This document shows, in pieces, positions 1 to 7,256 of a stretch of DNA of 11,868 bases. Source of the stretch: an uncultured Pseudomonadales bacterium. Lineage in GTDB: Bacteria > Pseudomonadota > Gammaproteobacteria > Pseudomonadales > Porticoccaceae. Numbering within the stretch: the stretch's first letter is position 1; every line of letters begins with the position of its first letter. The notes beneath the pieces were generated by a model. It worked only from the letters and a program-made list of their open reading frames with translations, had not been told where the DNA came from and did not search any database. The DNA lies in NCBI GenBank assembly GCA_905478725.1, contig CAJQJT010000064.1, positions 1-11,868 of the forward strand, read 5' to 3'. A program made the position numbers and the translations under genes.

Positions 1-339
1 GACTATGTGCACAGAGCCATGAAAGATGTCGTTCACAGTCACCGCGGCACCGCGAGAACAATCAATAACGGATTGAACTACAAAATTGCAGGAAAGACCG
101 GTACAGCTCAGGCCATCAGTATCGATGCCGAAGAAAAATATGACAGCAGCAAGCTAAACAAGAATCAGTGGGATCACGCATTATTCGTCGCCTTTGCTCC
201 AGTAAAGAACCCGAAAATCGCTATAGGCTTGATCGTTGAAAATGGCGAGCACGGCGGTTCCTCCGCAGCACCTATTGCACGGGAAGTATTCGACGCCTAT
301 ATGGCGTCTCAAGAATCAGCACCGCTGGTGAACAGGTGA
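1..339 (+). CDS. mrdA: Penicillin-binding protein 2 (peptidoglycan D,D-transpeptidase), C-terminal fragment
   Basis: The reading frame is open from the first base of the window, so only the last 112 residues are present and the start lies upstream. The fragment carries the KTGTAQ motif at fragment residues 32-37, the third conserved box of penicillin-binding transpeptidases. It is followed by the W-x-H-A-L-F-V-A-F-A-P segment and the ENGxHGGSSAAPIA segment typical of class B PBP2. The serine SxxK and SxN boxes lie outside the window. PBP2 crosslinks peptidoglycan in the elongation complex at the inner membrane, working with the glycosyltransferase RodA, whose gene starts 7 bases downstream. 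The stop codon lies inside the Shine-Dalgarno sequence of rodA, so translation of the two is probably coupled. The assignment is strong because the motif and the neighbour agree. Confidence 0.95.
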   Translation, partial: DYVHRAMKDVVHSHRGTARTINNGLNYKIAGKTGTAQAISIDAEEKYDSSKLNKNQWDHALFVAFAPVKNPKIAIGLIVENGEHGGSSAAPIAREVFDAYMASQESAPLVNR

Positions 340-345
340 TGAGCA

Positions 346-1473
346 ATGCATAGAAATGATTTTGTTCGCCAGCTCAACAATCCAGGGGGCGATCGTCGGC
401 CGTCGCGGGTTATGCACATAGATATCCCGCTGCTTTTGCTGTTGTTGACCCTCTGTGGCATAGGCCTAACAGTGCTCTACAGCGCCAGTGGTCAAAGTAT
501 TTTCTACGTCAAACGTCAGGCTACCTTCATGCTGGTGGGCCTGTTATCGATGCTGATTATGGCGCAGTTTAAGCCACGCTTTTGGGAGCGCGGATCAATG
601 CTGATCTATGTCGGCGGCCTGCTATCCCTGGCTGCGGTACTGTTTTTTGGCGTCGGTGCTAAGGGTGCGCAGCGCTGGTTAGATTTCGGCTTCACCCGCT
701 TTCAGCCCTCCGAATTAATGAAGATTGCAGTTCCCATGATGGTCTCAGCCTATCTCAGCAGACGCTTTATGCCACCAGCATTTAAGCATGTCTTCGTTGC
801 CGTCATGGCCACACTGCTGCCGGTTTTTCTGGTCGCCAAACAGCCCGATCTGGGCACCTCGTTGATTATTTTTTCGTCCGGTTTTTTTGCTATTTTCCTT
901 GCCGGACTGCGTAAGCGCTACCTGGTTGCCACAGTTCTTATGGCCTTAGCAGCCATTCCGACACTCTGGTTTTATGTCCTTCTCGACTATCAAAAGCAGC
1001 GCGTACTGACATTACTCAATCCAGGGGAAGACAAACTCGGTGCCGGCTGGAATATCATTCAATCGACCACTGCGATTGGCTCTGGTGGCTGGGGTGGCAA
1101 AGGCTGGACCCAGGGCACTCAGTCACAGCTCAACTTTCTCCCAGAGAGTCACACTGACTTTATTATTGCCGTTCTGGCCGAGGAGTTCGGCTTGATTGGC
1201 GTGCTCAGCCTGTTGCTGGTCTATCTCTTACTGATAGGCCGCTGCATGGTCATCGCTATGAATGCTCAAACGCTGTTCAGTCGGCTGGTGGCGGGAACCC
1301 TAAGCCTGACCTTTTTTGTCTATATTTTTGTCAACATGGGTATGGTTTCCGGTATTCTGCCCGTGGTTGGCGCACCTCTGCCATTTATTAGTTATGGCGG
1401 CTCAGCAATTGTGACTCTGTTTAGTGGATTTGGTATCCTGATGGCTATCAGCACCGAGCAGAAACGGATTTAG
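346..1473 (+). CDS. mrdB: RodA, SEDS-family peptidoglycan glycosyltransferase
   Basis: This 375-residue polytopic inner-membrane protein belongs to the SEDS family (RodA/FtsW). RodA polymerises lipid II into glycan strands during lateral wall growth and pairs with PBP2. Family landmarks are visible: RWLDFGFTRFQPSELMKI (residues 110-127), KQPDLGTSL (165-173, with the conserved Asp168), the large periplasmic-loop segment FLPESHTDFIIAVLAEEFG (264-282), and the C-terminal PLPFISYGGSA (345-355). About ten hydrophobic stretches are seen, starting near residue 27. The length matches RodA (about 370) rather than the longer FtsW, and the neighbour is mrdA rather than ftsI/murG, which also favours RodA. 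The ATG is preceded at five bases by AGGTGAT (334-340), an excellent ribosome-binding site that overlaps the mrdA stop. Confidence 0.97.
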   Translation: MHRNDFVRQLNNPGGDRRPSRVMHIDIPLLLLLLTLCGIGLTVLYSASGQSIFYVKRQATFMLVGLLSMLIMAQFKPRFWERGSMLIYVGGLLSLAAVLFFGVGAKGAQRWLDFGFTRFQPSELMKIAVPMMVSAYLSRRFMPPAFKHVFVAVMATLLPVFLVAKQPDLGTSLIIFSSGFFAIFLAGLRKRYLVATVLMALAAIPTLWFYVLLDYQKQRVLTLLNPGEDKLGAGWNIIQSTTAIGSGGWGGKGWTQGTQSQLNFLPESHTDFIIAVLAEEFGLIGVLSLLLVYLLLIGRCMVIAMNAQTLFSRLVAGTLSLTFFVYIFVNMGMVSGILPVVGAPLPFISYGGSAIVTLFSGFGILMAISTEQKRI

Positions 1474-1482
1474 GGAAAACCT

Positions 1483-2523
1483 TTGAAAAAATATCTCGCA
1501 ACAGCACTACTCTCTCTCGCCGGTCTAGCCACATTGCCCATGGCGAGCCTCAGTCACGCAGATTATTCGACCCATCCAGAGGCCGCCGAATTTATCGACC
1601 TCATGGTGGATAAACATGAGTTTTCCCGTGAAGATATCGTCAGCTGGTTGAGCGTTGCCAAGCATCAAGAATCCATAGTCAAAGCCATGAGCCGCCCAGC
1701 GGAGAAGGTCAAGCCCTGGTACGAGTACCGCAAGCACTTTATCTCTGATCGGCGTATTAATGGCGGAGTAAAATTTTGGCAGGAGCACAAAGAAACTCTA
1801 GAGCAAGCGGAACGTGACTTTGGCGTAGACCCTGCGATTATTGTCAGTATTATCGGCGTCGAGACCAATTACGGCAGCAATACCGGCAGCTATAAAGTGG
1901 TTGATGCCTTGACCACGCTGGCCTTTGACTATTACACCTATACCAACAAGCGGGAATCGCGAAAGCGCTTCTTTACCGGCGAACTAGAAAACCTCTTTTT
2001 ACTCTCTCGCGAACAAAACCAGAATCCCGTTGAACTCACCGGGTCTTACGCCGGAGCCATGGGTTGGGGACAGTTTATGCCGAGCAGCTATCGCGCCTAT
2101 GCAGTGGACTTCGATGGCGATGAGTTTGCCGATATTTGGAACAACCCCACAGATGCTATTGGTAGCGTCGCCAGTTACTTCTCAGCGCATCACTGGAGAC
2201 AGGGCGAAACAGTTGCAGTGCGCGCCAATATCAACAGTGATCCAGCGGAAGATACACTCAACAAACTCCATCGTCCGAAACTCTCTCTGGCAGAGCTAGG
2301 CACTCAGGGTTACAACATTATTGAGCCGCTGCCTCCAGAGACCAAAGCCTTGCCAATGCGTTTTAGCGCCAAGTATGGCAATGAATACTGGCTTGGCATG
2401 CACAACTTTTACGTTATCAGCCGCTATAACCCGCGCACCAAATACGCCATGGCCGTCTATCAATTGAGTGAACTAATTCGTCAAGAAAAATGCGCAGTAA
2501 CAGATGCTTGCTCGCAGCTATAA
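1483..2523 (+). CDS. mltB: MltB/SltB-family lytic murein transglycosylase (GH103), apparently soluble periplasmic
   Basis: This 346-residue enzyme cleaves the MurNAc-GlcNAc bond of peptidoglycan, leaving 1,6-anhydro ends. A signal peptide covers residues 1-26, ending SLSHA before DYST. Catalytic Glu127 lies in IIGVETNYGSNTGSY, the MltB active-site motif. It is followed by SYAGAMGWGQFMPSSYRAYA (188-207), an Asp-rich DFDGDEFADIW loop (209-219) resembling the calcium site of Slt35, and the C-terminal NFYVISRYNPRTKYAMAVYQL (308-328). The chosen start is TTG at 1483, with AGGGA just upstream; it is the only start that yields the whole signal peptide. Unlike E. coli MltB there is no lipobox cysteine, so the protein is probably soluble, like Pseudomonas SltB1, whose gene has the same position between rodA and rlpA. 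Confidence 0.93.
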   Translation: MKKYLATALLSLAGLATLPMASLSHADYSTHPEAAEFIDLMVDKHEFSREDIVSWLSVAKHQESIVKAMSRPAEKVKPWYEYRKHFISDRRINGGVKFWQEHKETLEQAERDFGVDPAIIVSIIGVETNYGSNTGSYKVVDALTTLAFDYYTYTNKRESRKRFFTGELENLFLLSREQNQNPVELTGSYAGAMGWGQFMPSSYRAYAVDFDGDEFADIWNNPTDAIGSVASYFSAHHWRQGETVAVRANINSDPAEDTLNKLHRPKLSLAELGTQGYNIIEPLPPETKALPMRFSAKYGNEYWLGMHNFYVISRYNPRTKYAMAVYQLSELIRQEKCAVTDACSQL

Positions 2524-3373
2524 TTTTCCCGCTCAATCTCAACGCCTAACGATCTTACTGATCGCTCTGATTCTAGGCGCCTGTGGCCTAACCCCAGGGG
2601 TGGAAAAAGACGGCGCAGGCAAGCGTATCGACACAACAGTTATACCCAACGCGACCCCAAAATCAGAACCAATAACCAATGCGGGCAATAAAAGCCCCTA
2701 CGAGGTGTTCGGCAAAACCTACTGGGTGTTGCCCACGAGCAAAGGCTACAAAGAAACTGGTATAGCATCCTGGTATGGCACCAAGTTTCACGGTCGCCTG
2801 ACCTCGAATGGTGAAATTTACAATATGTACGGTATGACGGCAGCGCACAAAAGCTTGCCGATTCCCTCGTACGCCCGTGTGACCAATGTTGCAAATGGCA
2901 GCTCTGTAGTGGTGCGAATTAACGACCGCGGTCCCTTTCACGGGGAGCGGCTAATTGACCTCTCCTATGTGGCGGCAATGAAACTGGGCTATGCCGACAA
3001 AGGCACGGCCAAGGTTCTCATTGAAGTGATAGAGACAGAAGTTCATCCACAGACTCTGGCGAATCCCCCATTGATCGTTCAGGCTGCGCTTAAAGCTGCC
3101 GCCAAATCCAGCCCACCAATAATAGCTAGCGAACCGGTCGCAGCTGCCGGCACGGGCAACTATCTGCAGGTCGGCGCCTTCCGAGATATGGCCCTAGCCA
3201 CCGAAATGCAAGGCAAGATAAGCGGTCTCACATCAAAACCCATAGTAGTGCGCAATCAGGATAATCTATTTAAATTATGGATCGGTCCTATAGCCGACAA
3301 TATGGAATTGCTGACCATTAAAGCAATGCTCAAAAAGACGGTTAATCTGCCAGCCTTTTCAGTCTCGCCGTAA
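2504..3373 (+). CDS. rlpA: RlpA, septal SPOR-domain lipoprotein lytic transglycosylase
   Basis: This 289-residue outer-membrane lipoprotein of the RlpA family is known in Pseudomonas to cleave naked glycan strands at the division site. The N-terminus has a hydrophobic segment ending in the lipobox LGAC, with Cys27 the predicted lipidated residue. A double-psi beta-barrel domain follows at about residues 85-175, with GIASWYGTKFHGRLTSNGE, MYGMTAAHKSLP and RINDRGPF. Glu104, His115 and Asp141 match the residues needed for catalysis in P. aeruginosa RlpA. A SPOR domain (about 218-287, starting NYLQVGAF) should bind denuded septal glycans. The gene begins inside mltB, overlapping it by 20 bases in another frame. 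An in-frame stop at 2498-2500 makes ATG 2504 the first possible ATG. No strong ribosome-binding site is seen, which suggests translational coupling. Confidence 0.95.
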   Translation: MLARSYNFPAQSQRLTILLIALILGACGLTPGVEKDGAGKRIDTTVIPNATPKSEPITNAGNKSPYEVFGKTYWVLPTSKGYKETGIASWYGTKFHGRLTSNGEIYNMYGMTAAHKSLPIPSYARVTNVANGSSVVVRINDRGPFHGERLIDLSYVAAMKLGYADKGTAKVLIEVIETEVHPQTLANPPLIVQAALKAAAKSSPPIIASEPVAAAGTGNYLQVGAFRDMALATEMQGKISGLTSKPIVVRNQDNLFKLWIGPIADNMELLTIKAMLKKTVNLPAFSVSP

Positions 3374-3491
3374 ATCGATTCAACAGCCAAGCGACTTAAA
3401 TTAGCCCTTAAACATACTGCAGGGGGGGCATAGCAGCGATTGAGGTGTTAAGCTTACGGCTCTGCCAATATTTTTAAACCACGGTCCTATT
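3374..3491 (+). other. rlpA-dacA intergenic gap
   Basis: This 118-bp gap is the only sizeable spacer in the cell-wall cluster and could hold a secondary promoter for dacA, but I see no convincing -35/-10 pair. TTGAGG at 3440-3445 lacks a good -10 at normal distance. A run of seven G lies at 3422-3428 and an 8-bp palindrome TAAGCTTA at 3449-3456. No hairpin followed by a T-run, and no open frame of note, was found. Confidence 0.3.
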
Positions 3492-4667
3492 ATGCTAAAA
3501 AAATACCTTGTCTCTTTTGCTGCTATTCTCCTAAGCTTGCAAGGTCTGCCTGCAGTGCAGGCACAACAACTTATTCCCGCGCCACCAGAGCTGGCAGCCA
3601 AAGCCTATATTCTTATCGACGCCAACACCGGGCATATTCTGGTCGAGAATAACGCCGACATGCCCCTGCCGCCTGCCAGTCTTGTAAAAATGATGACCAC
3701 CTACATTGTCTCTAATGAGATTGCGGCCGGACGCATGACCAAAGATGAGCTGGTCCTGATCAGTGACAATGCCTGGGAAAAAGGCGGAGCCAAAACTGAT
3801 GGCTCAACCATGTTTTTAAATCCCCGCACCAGGGTCTCTGTAAGTGACTTAATGCGCGGCGTGATTATTCAGTCGGGTAACGATGCCTCTATTGCACTGG
3901 CTGAGCATATCAGTGGCGATGAAATTGCCTTTTCCGATGTGATGAATCACCAAGCCTCACTGCTCGGCATGGAATCTACCCAATACTTTAATGCCACAGG
4001 CCTGCCCTACGAGGGCATGGTGTCTACGGCACGTGATCTATCAATACTGGCCCGCGCGATTATTCAGGACCACCCTGAGCACTACAGCATTTACTCGGAA
4101 AAATATTTTAAGTACAACAATATCAACCAGCCCAACAGAAACCGTCTGCTGTGGCGTGACAGCAGTGTCGATGGCCTCAAGACCGGGCATACCGATGCTG
4201 CTGGATACTGCCTAGTATCCTCCGCCAAACGTCGGGACATGCGTCTGATTTCAGTTGTGATGGGTACGGATAGCGAAAAGGCCAGAGCCCGTGAAACGCA
4301 AAAACTGCTCTCCTATGGTTTTCGTCACTACGACACCAAGACTATTTACTCGACTGGCGACATCATCAAAGAGAACGCCAAAGTCTGGTACGGTAAACAG
4401 GAATTTCTTAACCTAACCATCGCCGAGAATGTCACCCTGACCTTGCCTCGTGGTGCGCAGAAAAATCTCAGTGCCAACATTTTGGTCGACGAACAAATTA
4501 AAGCACCTATTTCAGCTGGCCAAGAACTCGGCCGCCTGCAGGTCTCTCTAAACGATGAGATATTAATTGATACACCTTTGGTTGCCGAAAAAGATATCGC
4601 TCAGTCCGGACTATTTTCGCGATTCGTCGACTGGATTCTGCTGTTTATTACTCAGCTAATGTCTTAG
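3492..4667 (+). CDS. dacA: D-alanyl-D-alanine carboxypeptidase, PBP5/6 type
   Basis: This 391-residue low-molecular-weight penicillin-binding protein removes the terminal D-Ala from peptidoglycan pentapeptides in the periplasm. All three penicillin-binding motifs are present: SLVK at 63-66 with nucleophile Ser63, SGN at 128-130, and KTG at 230-232 (GLKTGHTDAAGYC). A signal peptide spans residues 1-24 (cleavage after AVQA). A second beta-rich PBP5 C-terminal domain follows from about residue 283 to 365. The last 20 residues (SGLFSRFVDWILLFITQLMS) form the amphipathic helix that anchors PBP5 to the inner membrane. The length agrees with E. coli DacA/DacC (about 400). The ribosome-binding site before the ATG is weak. 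The gene lies downstream of rlpA and upstream of ybeD, as in Pseudomonas, where it is called dacC. Confidence 0.95.
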   Translation: MLKKYLVSFAAILLSLQGLPAVQAQQLIPAPPELAAKAYILIDANTGHILVENNADMPLPPASLVKMMTTYIVSNEIAAGRMTKDELVLISDNAWEKGGAKTDGSTMFLNPRTRVSVSDLMRGVIIQSGNDASIALAEHISGDEIAFSDVMNHQASLLGMESTQYFNATGLPYEGMVSTARDLSILARAIIQDHPEHYSIYSEKYFKYNNINQPNRNRLLWRDSSVDGLKTGHTDAAGYCLVSSAKRRDMRLISVVMGTDSEKARARETQKLLSYGFRHYDTKTIYSTGDIIKENAKVWYGKQEFLNLTIAENVTLTLPRGAQKNLSANILVDEQIKAPISAGQELGRLQVSLNDEILIDTPLVAEKDIAQSGLFSRFVDWILLFITQLMS

Positions 4668-4671
4668 GTGA
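4666..4671 (+). promoter_or_regulatory. Ribosome-binding site of ybeD, deciding a GTG start
   Basis: AGGTGA overlaps the dacA stop codon (4665-4667) and sits five bases before GTG 4677. That spacing supports GTG as the real start and suggests translational coupling to dacA. Confidence 0.7.
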
Positions 4672-4676
4672 ATTGA

Positions 4677-4964
4677 GTGTCTGATCTAACTAAAGCAGCA
4701 AACGATAACGCCCCACTGATCGAGTTTCCCTGTGATTATCCAATCAAGGTTCTGGGCTCAGCGGTTCCAGAACTGCACCAGCATGTGCTGCAGGTTATGG
4801 ATACACATGCCCCGGGTTTTGATCGCAGTAAAATCGCAATTCGCGACAGTAGCAAGGGCAAGTGGCAGTCGATTACCGTGGTGATTAAAGCCACGGGCAA
4901 GCCGCAGCTGGAAGAGATTTTTGCCGATCTAAAAATCAGTCCACGGGTCAAGATGGTGCTCTGA
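4677..4964 (+). CDS. ybeD: YbeD family protein (DUF493)
   Basis: This small cytoplasmic protein of 95 residues is of the YbeD/DUF493 family, normally found between dacA and lipB in gammaproteobacteria. The family signature [14 protein letters not shown] lies at residues 14-27, followed by an alpha/beta pattern ending in the strand SPRVKMVL. The E. coli member has a ferredoxin-like, ACT-domain-like fold, but its function is not established; proposals of a role in lipoate metabolism or in regulation rest on gene neighbourhood. The start is GTG, backed by AGGTGA five bases upstream. The gap to lipB is two bases, so the two genes are very likely co-translated. Confidence 0.92.
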   Translation: MSDLTKAANDNAPLIEFPCDYPIKVLGSAVPELHQHVLQVMDTHAPGFDRSKIAIRDSSKGKWQSITVVIKATGKPQLEEIFADLKISPRVKMVL

Positions 4965-4966
4965 TA

Positions 4967-5638
4967 ATGAGCAGCGAAATACCACTCATAGTTCACCACC
5001 TCGGCTTACAAGACTACAGCACTGTTTTTGAGGCTATGAAAGCCTTCAATGAGCAGCGCGATGCCAGCACTTCGGATGAGATCTGGCTGCTTGAACACCA
5101 TCCAGTCTTCACCCAGGGTCAGGCCGGTAAAGAGGAATATATTCTACTGCCCGGTGATATTCCGGTAGTCAAAAGCGACCGCGGTGGTCATGTCACCTAT
5201 CATGGACCAGGTCAAATAACAGCCTATGTGCTGGTAGATTTAAAACGCTTGAAGATCGGCGTAAGAGATCTGGTGACTCTTATTGAGCAGGCTCTGGTGC
5301 AAACATTAGCACACTGGCATATTAGTGCAGCACCGCGCAGAGACGCACCGGGAGTCTATGTGGATAATGGCGACAAGATTGCCTCACTGGGCCTGCGAAT
5401 TCGCAAGGGCTGCAGTTACCACGGCTTAAATTTTAACGTCAGCATGGACTTATCCCCCTGGCAACGTATTAACCCCTGTGGCCTTGGCGTGGCGATGACT
5501 CAACTCGCCGACCTAGTGGATGAACCGCCCACTGTATTAGAGGTTATGGATAAATTAGCCGACTCTTTGAGCACAGGTCTTGGTTATACTGCGTATCTAC
5601 AGGGTGACTCTGCAACTCTGTTAAATGAACTTACATAA
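4967..5638 (+). CDS. lipB: LipB, octanoyl-[acyl carrier protein]:protein N-octanoyltransferase
   Basis: This 223-residue cytoplasmic enzyme moves the octanoyl group from acyl carrier protein to the lipoyl-domain lysine of pyruvate and 2-oxoglutarate dehydrogenases and the glycine cleavage H protein. It is the first step of endogenous lipoate synthesis. The signature [22 protein letters not shown] covers residues 71-92. The catalytic dyad is visible as Lys137 in [14 protein letters not shown] and Cys171 in [13 protein letters not shown]. The length is typical of the family. ATG 4967 follows the ybeD stop by two bases and has no strong ribosome-binding site of its own, so coupling to ybeD is likely. 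The product feeds LipA, encoded nine bases downstream. Confidence 0.97.
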   Translation: MSSEIPLIVHHLGLQDYSTVFEAMKAFNEQRDASTSDEIWLLEHHPVFTQGQAGKEEYILLPGDIPVVKSDRGGHVTYHGPGQITAYVLVDLKRLKIGVRDLVTLIEQALVQTLAHWHISAAPRRDAPGVYVDNGDKIASLGLRIRKGCSYHGLNFNVSMDLSPWQRINPCGLGVAMTQLADLVDEPPTVLEVMDKLADSLSTGLGYTAYLQGDSATLLNELT

Positions 5639-5647
5639 AGGCTTGTT

Positions 5648-6628
5648 ATGACTCAAGAAACCGTCACACCACCACAGCGCACCCGTCGCCTACAACAGGG
5701 TGAAAAACTGCGCAGTGCTGACAAAGTGGAACGAATTCCAGTCAAGGTAATACCCACCACCGACCTCCTGCGCAAGCCCGAGTGGATGCGTGTGCGGCTT
5801 TCCACCTCGCCGAAAGTGCAGACTATCAAAGGTATTCTGCGTAAACATAAAATGGCCACGGTCTGCGAAGAAGCGGCCTGCCCCAACCTGCATGAATGCT
5901 TCAGCAACGGCACGGCGACCTTTATGATTATGGGTGAGATCTGCACCAGACGCTGCCCATTCTGTGATGTTGGCCATGGCAAGCCCAACCCACTAGACGC
6001 CAATGAGCCGAAAAATCTGGCTCTTGCGATTAACGAGATGGGTATCAATTACGTGGTAATTACTTCGGTTGACCGGGATGATCTGCGCGACGGTGGTGCT
6101 CAGCATTTTGCCGACTGTATTCGCGAAGCCAAGCTCCTCACACCTGAACTACAGGTTGAAGTATTGGTACCTGATTTTCGTGGCCGTATGGCCCCTGCCC
6201 TAGAGATTCTTACAGCGACACCGCCGGACGTTTTCAACCACAACATGGAAACTGTGCCGCGCCTCTATCGTGAAGCCCGCCCAGGGGCCAACTACGAATG
6301 GTCCCTTAAGCTGTTAAAAGATTACAAAGCGCTGAATCCGAACGTGCCTACTAAGTCCGGCTTAATGGTTGGCCTCGGTGAGACCAAAGAAGAGCTGCTG
6401 CGTACCCTTGATGATCTGCGCGCCCATGATGTGGATATGTTAACCGTGGGTCAGTACCTGCAGCCATCACTCAGCCACCTGCCCGTGGACCGCTTTGTTC
6501 ATCCAGACGAGTTTGCTGAATACACTGCCTATGCAGAGAGTATTGGCTTTAAACAGGCTGCCTGTGGCCCACTAGTGCGCTCAAGCTACCATGCTGATAA
6601 GCAGGCTCGCGGCGAAGAGATTACTTAG
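5648..6628 (+). CDS. lipA: LipA, lipoyl synthase (radical SAM)
   Basis: This 326-residue radical-SAM enzyme inserts two sulfur atoms into the protein-bound octanoyl group made by LipB. Both iron-sulfur clusters are recognisable. The auxiliary (sacrificial) cluster ligands are Cys73, Cys78 and Cys84 in [12 protein letters not shown], plus the C-terminal RSSY serine at 311-314. The SAM-binding cluster is Cys99, Cys103 and Cys106 in [18 protein letters not shown] (141-150) and VGLGET (241-246) are further family landmarks. The length fits E. coli LipA (321). ATG 5648 has AAAGG seven bases upstream. The last codons and stop lie inside an 18-bp tandem repeat, so the stop is followed by repeated in-frame stops. 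No canonical terminator was seen after the gene. Confidence 0.97.
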   Translation: MTQETVTPPQRTRRLQQGEKLRSADKVERIPVKVIPTTDLLRKPEWMRVRLSTSPKVQTIKGILRKHKMATVCEEAACPNLHECFSNGTATFMIMGEICTRRCPFCDVGHGKPNPLDANEPKNLALAINEMGINYVVITSVDRDDLRDGGAQHFADCIREAKLLTPELQVEVLVPDFRGRMAPALEILTATPPDVFNHNMETVPRLYREARPGANYEWSLKLLKDYKALNPNVPTKSGLMVGLGETKEELLRTLDDLRAHDVDMLTVGQYLQPSLSHLPVDRFVHPDEFAEYTAYAESIGFKQAACGPLVRSSYHADKQARGEEIT

Positions 6629-6675
6629 TTTTAAGAGATTACTTAGTTTTAAGAGATTACTTAGTTTTAAGAGAT
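6615..6675 (+). repeat. 18-bp tandem repeat, 3.4 exact copies, over the lipA stop codon
   Basis: The unit AAGAGATTACTTAGTTTT occurs perfectly at 6615-6632, 6633-6650 and 6651-6668, with a partial fourth copy (AAGAGAT) at 6669-6675. The first copy includes the last lipA codons and the TAG stop. Because 18 is a multiple of three, TAG recurs in frame at 6644 and 6662. Perfect identity between copies points to a recent slippage or duplication event. Confidence 0.95.
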
Positions 6676-6849
6676 ATCAGTTACAGCCTGAGCTCGGCAG
6701 CTCAACATAGGTGAATATGAGTGAGTTTTAAGGCTGCAGCGGTTTTTAGATAGGTCGAGGATCTGTTGCTGAGGTCGATTGGTTTTGGCTTATGGGCTTA
6801 GGCTCAATGACATTTGCGCTTGGGAGAAAGATACTCCAGCAGTCAATAT
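6676..6849. other. Convergent intergenic region between lipA and the small basic gene
   Basis: The 174 bases lie between two converging genes, where a bidirectional terminator would be expected. The only clean hairpin is TGAGCT-CGGC-AGCTCA at 6689-6704 (six-base-pair stem, four-base loop), without a following T-run. GCTGCAGC near 6733 is a loopless palindrome followed by GGTTTTT. No coding frame stands out. Confidence 0.35.
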
Positions 6850-7185
6850 CTACTTTTTATCACTGGTCCAAACTTCACGGACTGCTTCACCAAAATCATC
6901 ATAGATAACCTTCTTGGCAACCTTTGGAGTCTTGCTGACTTTTTTCGGTACAGGTTTGGTTTTCTTCTTTTTGCGGCTATCTAAGGCCGAGACAACATCA
7001 TTGATGTAAGTTCTAGTCTGTCGCGGCTGACTGCTGACAAACACTGACTTAGCGCGAGGCTTATCAGCAGGTTCGCCAGTTTCACCACGATTATGTTGTT
7101 TAATTTCGCCACCACGCGAGAGAAATTCTTCAGTCTTACGCTGAATATCATCACGAGTCTTGTTTTTACTTTCACGATCTACCAC
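6850..7185 (-). CDS. Small basic protein of unknown function with FLxRGGEI motif
   Basis: I do not recognise a named family. With the chosen GTG start at 7185 the product has 111 residues; an alternative GTG at 7197 would add four, but AGGTGAT (7193-7199) overlaps that codon and is spaced correctly for 7185. The N-terminal part has a charged helix ending TEEFLSRGGEIKQ (about residues 18-30). This short motif is similar to ones I recall from small gammaproteobacterial proteins, including the RNA-polymerase-binding regulator SutA, but that link is weak. A TYINDVVSALD helix (59-69) leads into a lysine-rich stretch (71-92, with KKKK and KVSKTPKVAKK), then an acidic-aromatic tail (YDDFGEAVREVW). 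The composition suggests a cytoplasmic nucleic-acid- or polymerase-binding role. There is no signal peptide or membrane segment. The gene follows dinB on the same strand after 71 bases but seems to have its own promoter. Confidence 0.75.
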   Translation of the reverse strand: MVDRESKNKTRDDIQRKTEEFLSRGGEIKQHNRGETGEPADKPRAKSVFVSSQPRQTRTYINDVVSALDSRKKKKTKPVPKKVSKTPKVAKKVIYDDFGEAVREVWTSDKK

Positions 7186-7192
7186 GGAAGAA

Positions 7193-7199
7193 ATCACCT
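7193..7199 (-). promoter_or_regulatory. Ribosome-binding site of the small basic gene
   Basis: AGGTGAT on the minus strand matches the 16S anti-Shine-Dalgarno at seven bases and lies seven bases before GTG 7185. It overlaps the alternative GTG at 7195-7197, making that upstream start unlikely. Confidence 0.6.
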
Positions 7200-7214
7200 T
7201 TTGTTCAATCTACC

Positions 7215-7243
7215 ATTCTAACAGTGTCACCTCTACTTGCCCA
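7215..7243 (-). promoter_or_regulatory. Candidate sigma-70 promoter of the small basic gene
   Basis: On the minus strand TGGGCA (-35, 7238-7243; four of six matches) is followed after 17 bases by TAGAAT (-10, 7215-7220; five of six). A start site near 7208 would give a leader of about 23 nt ending in a strong ribosome-binding site. It lies entirely in the gap after dinB. It is a pattern match only. Confidence 0.45.
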
Positions 7244-7256
7244 CCAAATCATCAGC

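Noticed and set aside
3422..3428. Run of seven G as a phase-variable tract
   Set aside because: It is intergenic, short, and not positioned between promoter elements I can identify.
3440..3470. Promoter for dacA starting from TTGAGG
   Set aside because: No -10-like hexamer at 16-18 bases; the nearest AT-rich hexamer is 20 bases away and matches poorly.
5653..6048. 131-codon antisense frame inside lipA
   Set aside because: It lies entirely inside a gene with both iron-sulfur motifs intact and shows no protein-like features.
6689..6704. Hairpin TGAGCT-CGGC-AGCTCA as a lipA terminator
   Set aside because: The stem is only six base pairs and no T-run follows on either strand.
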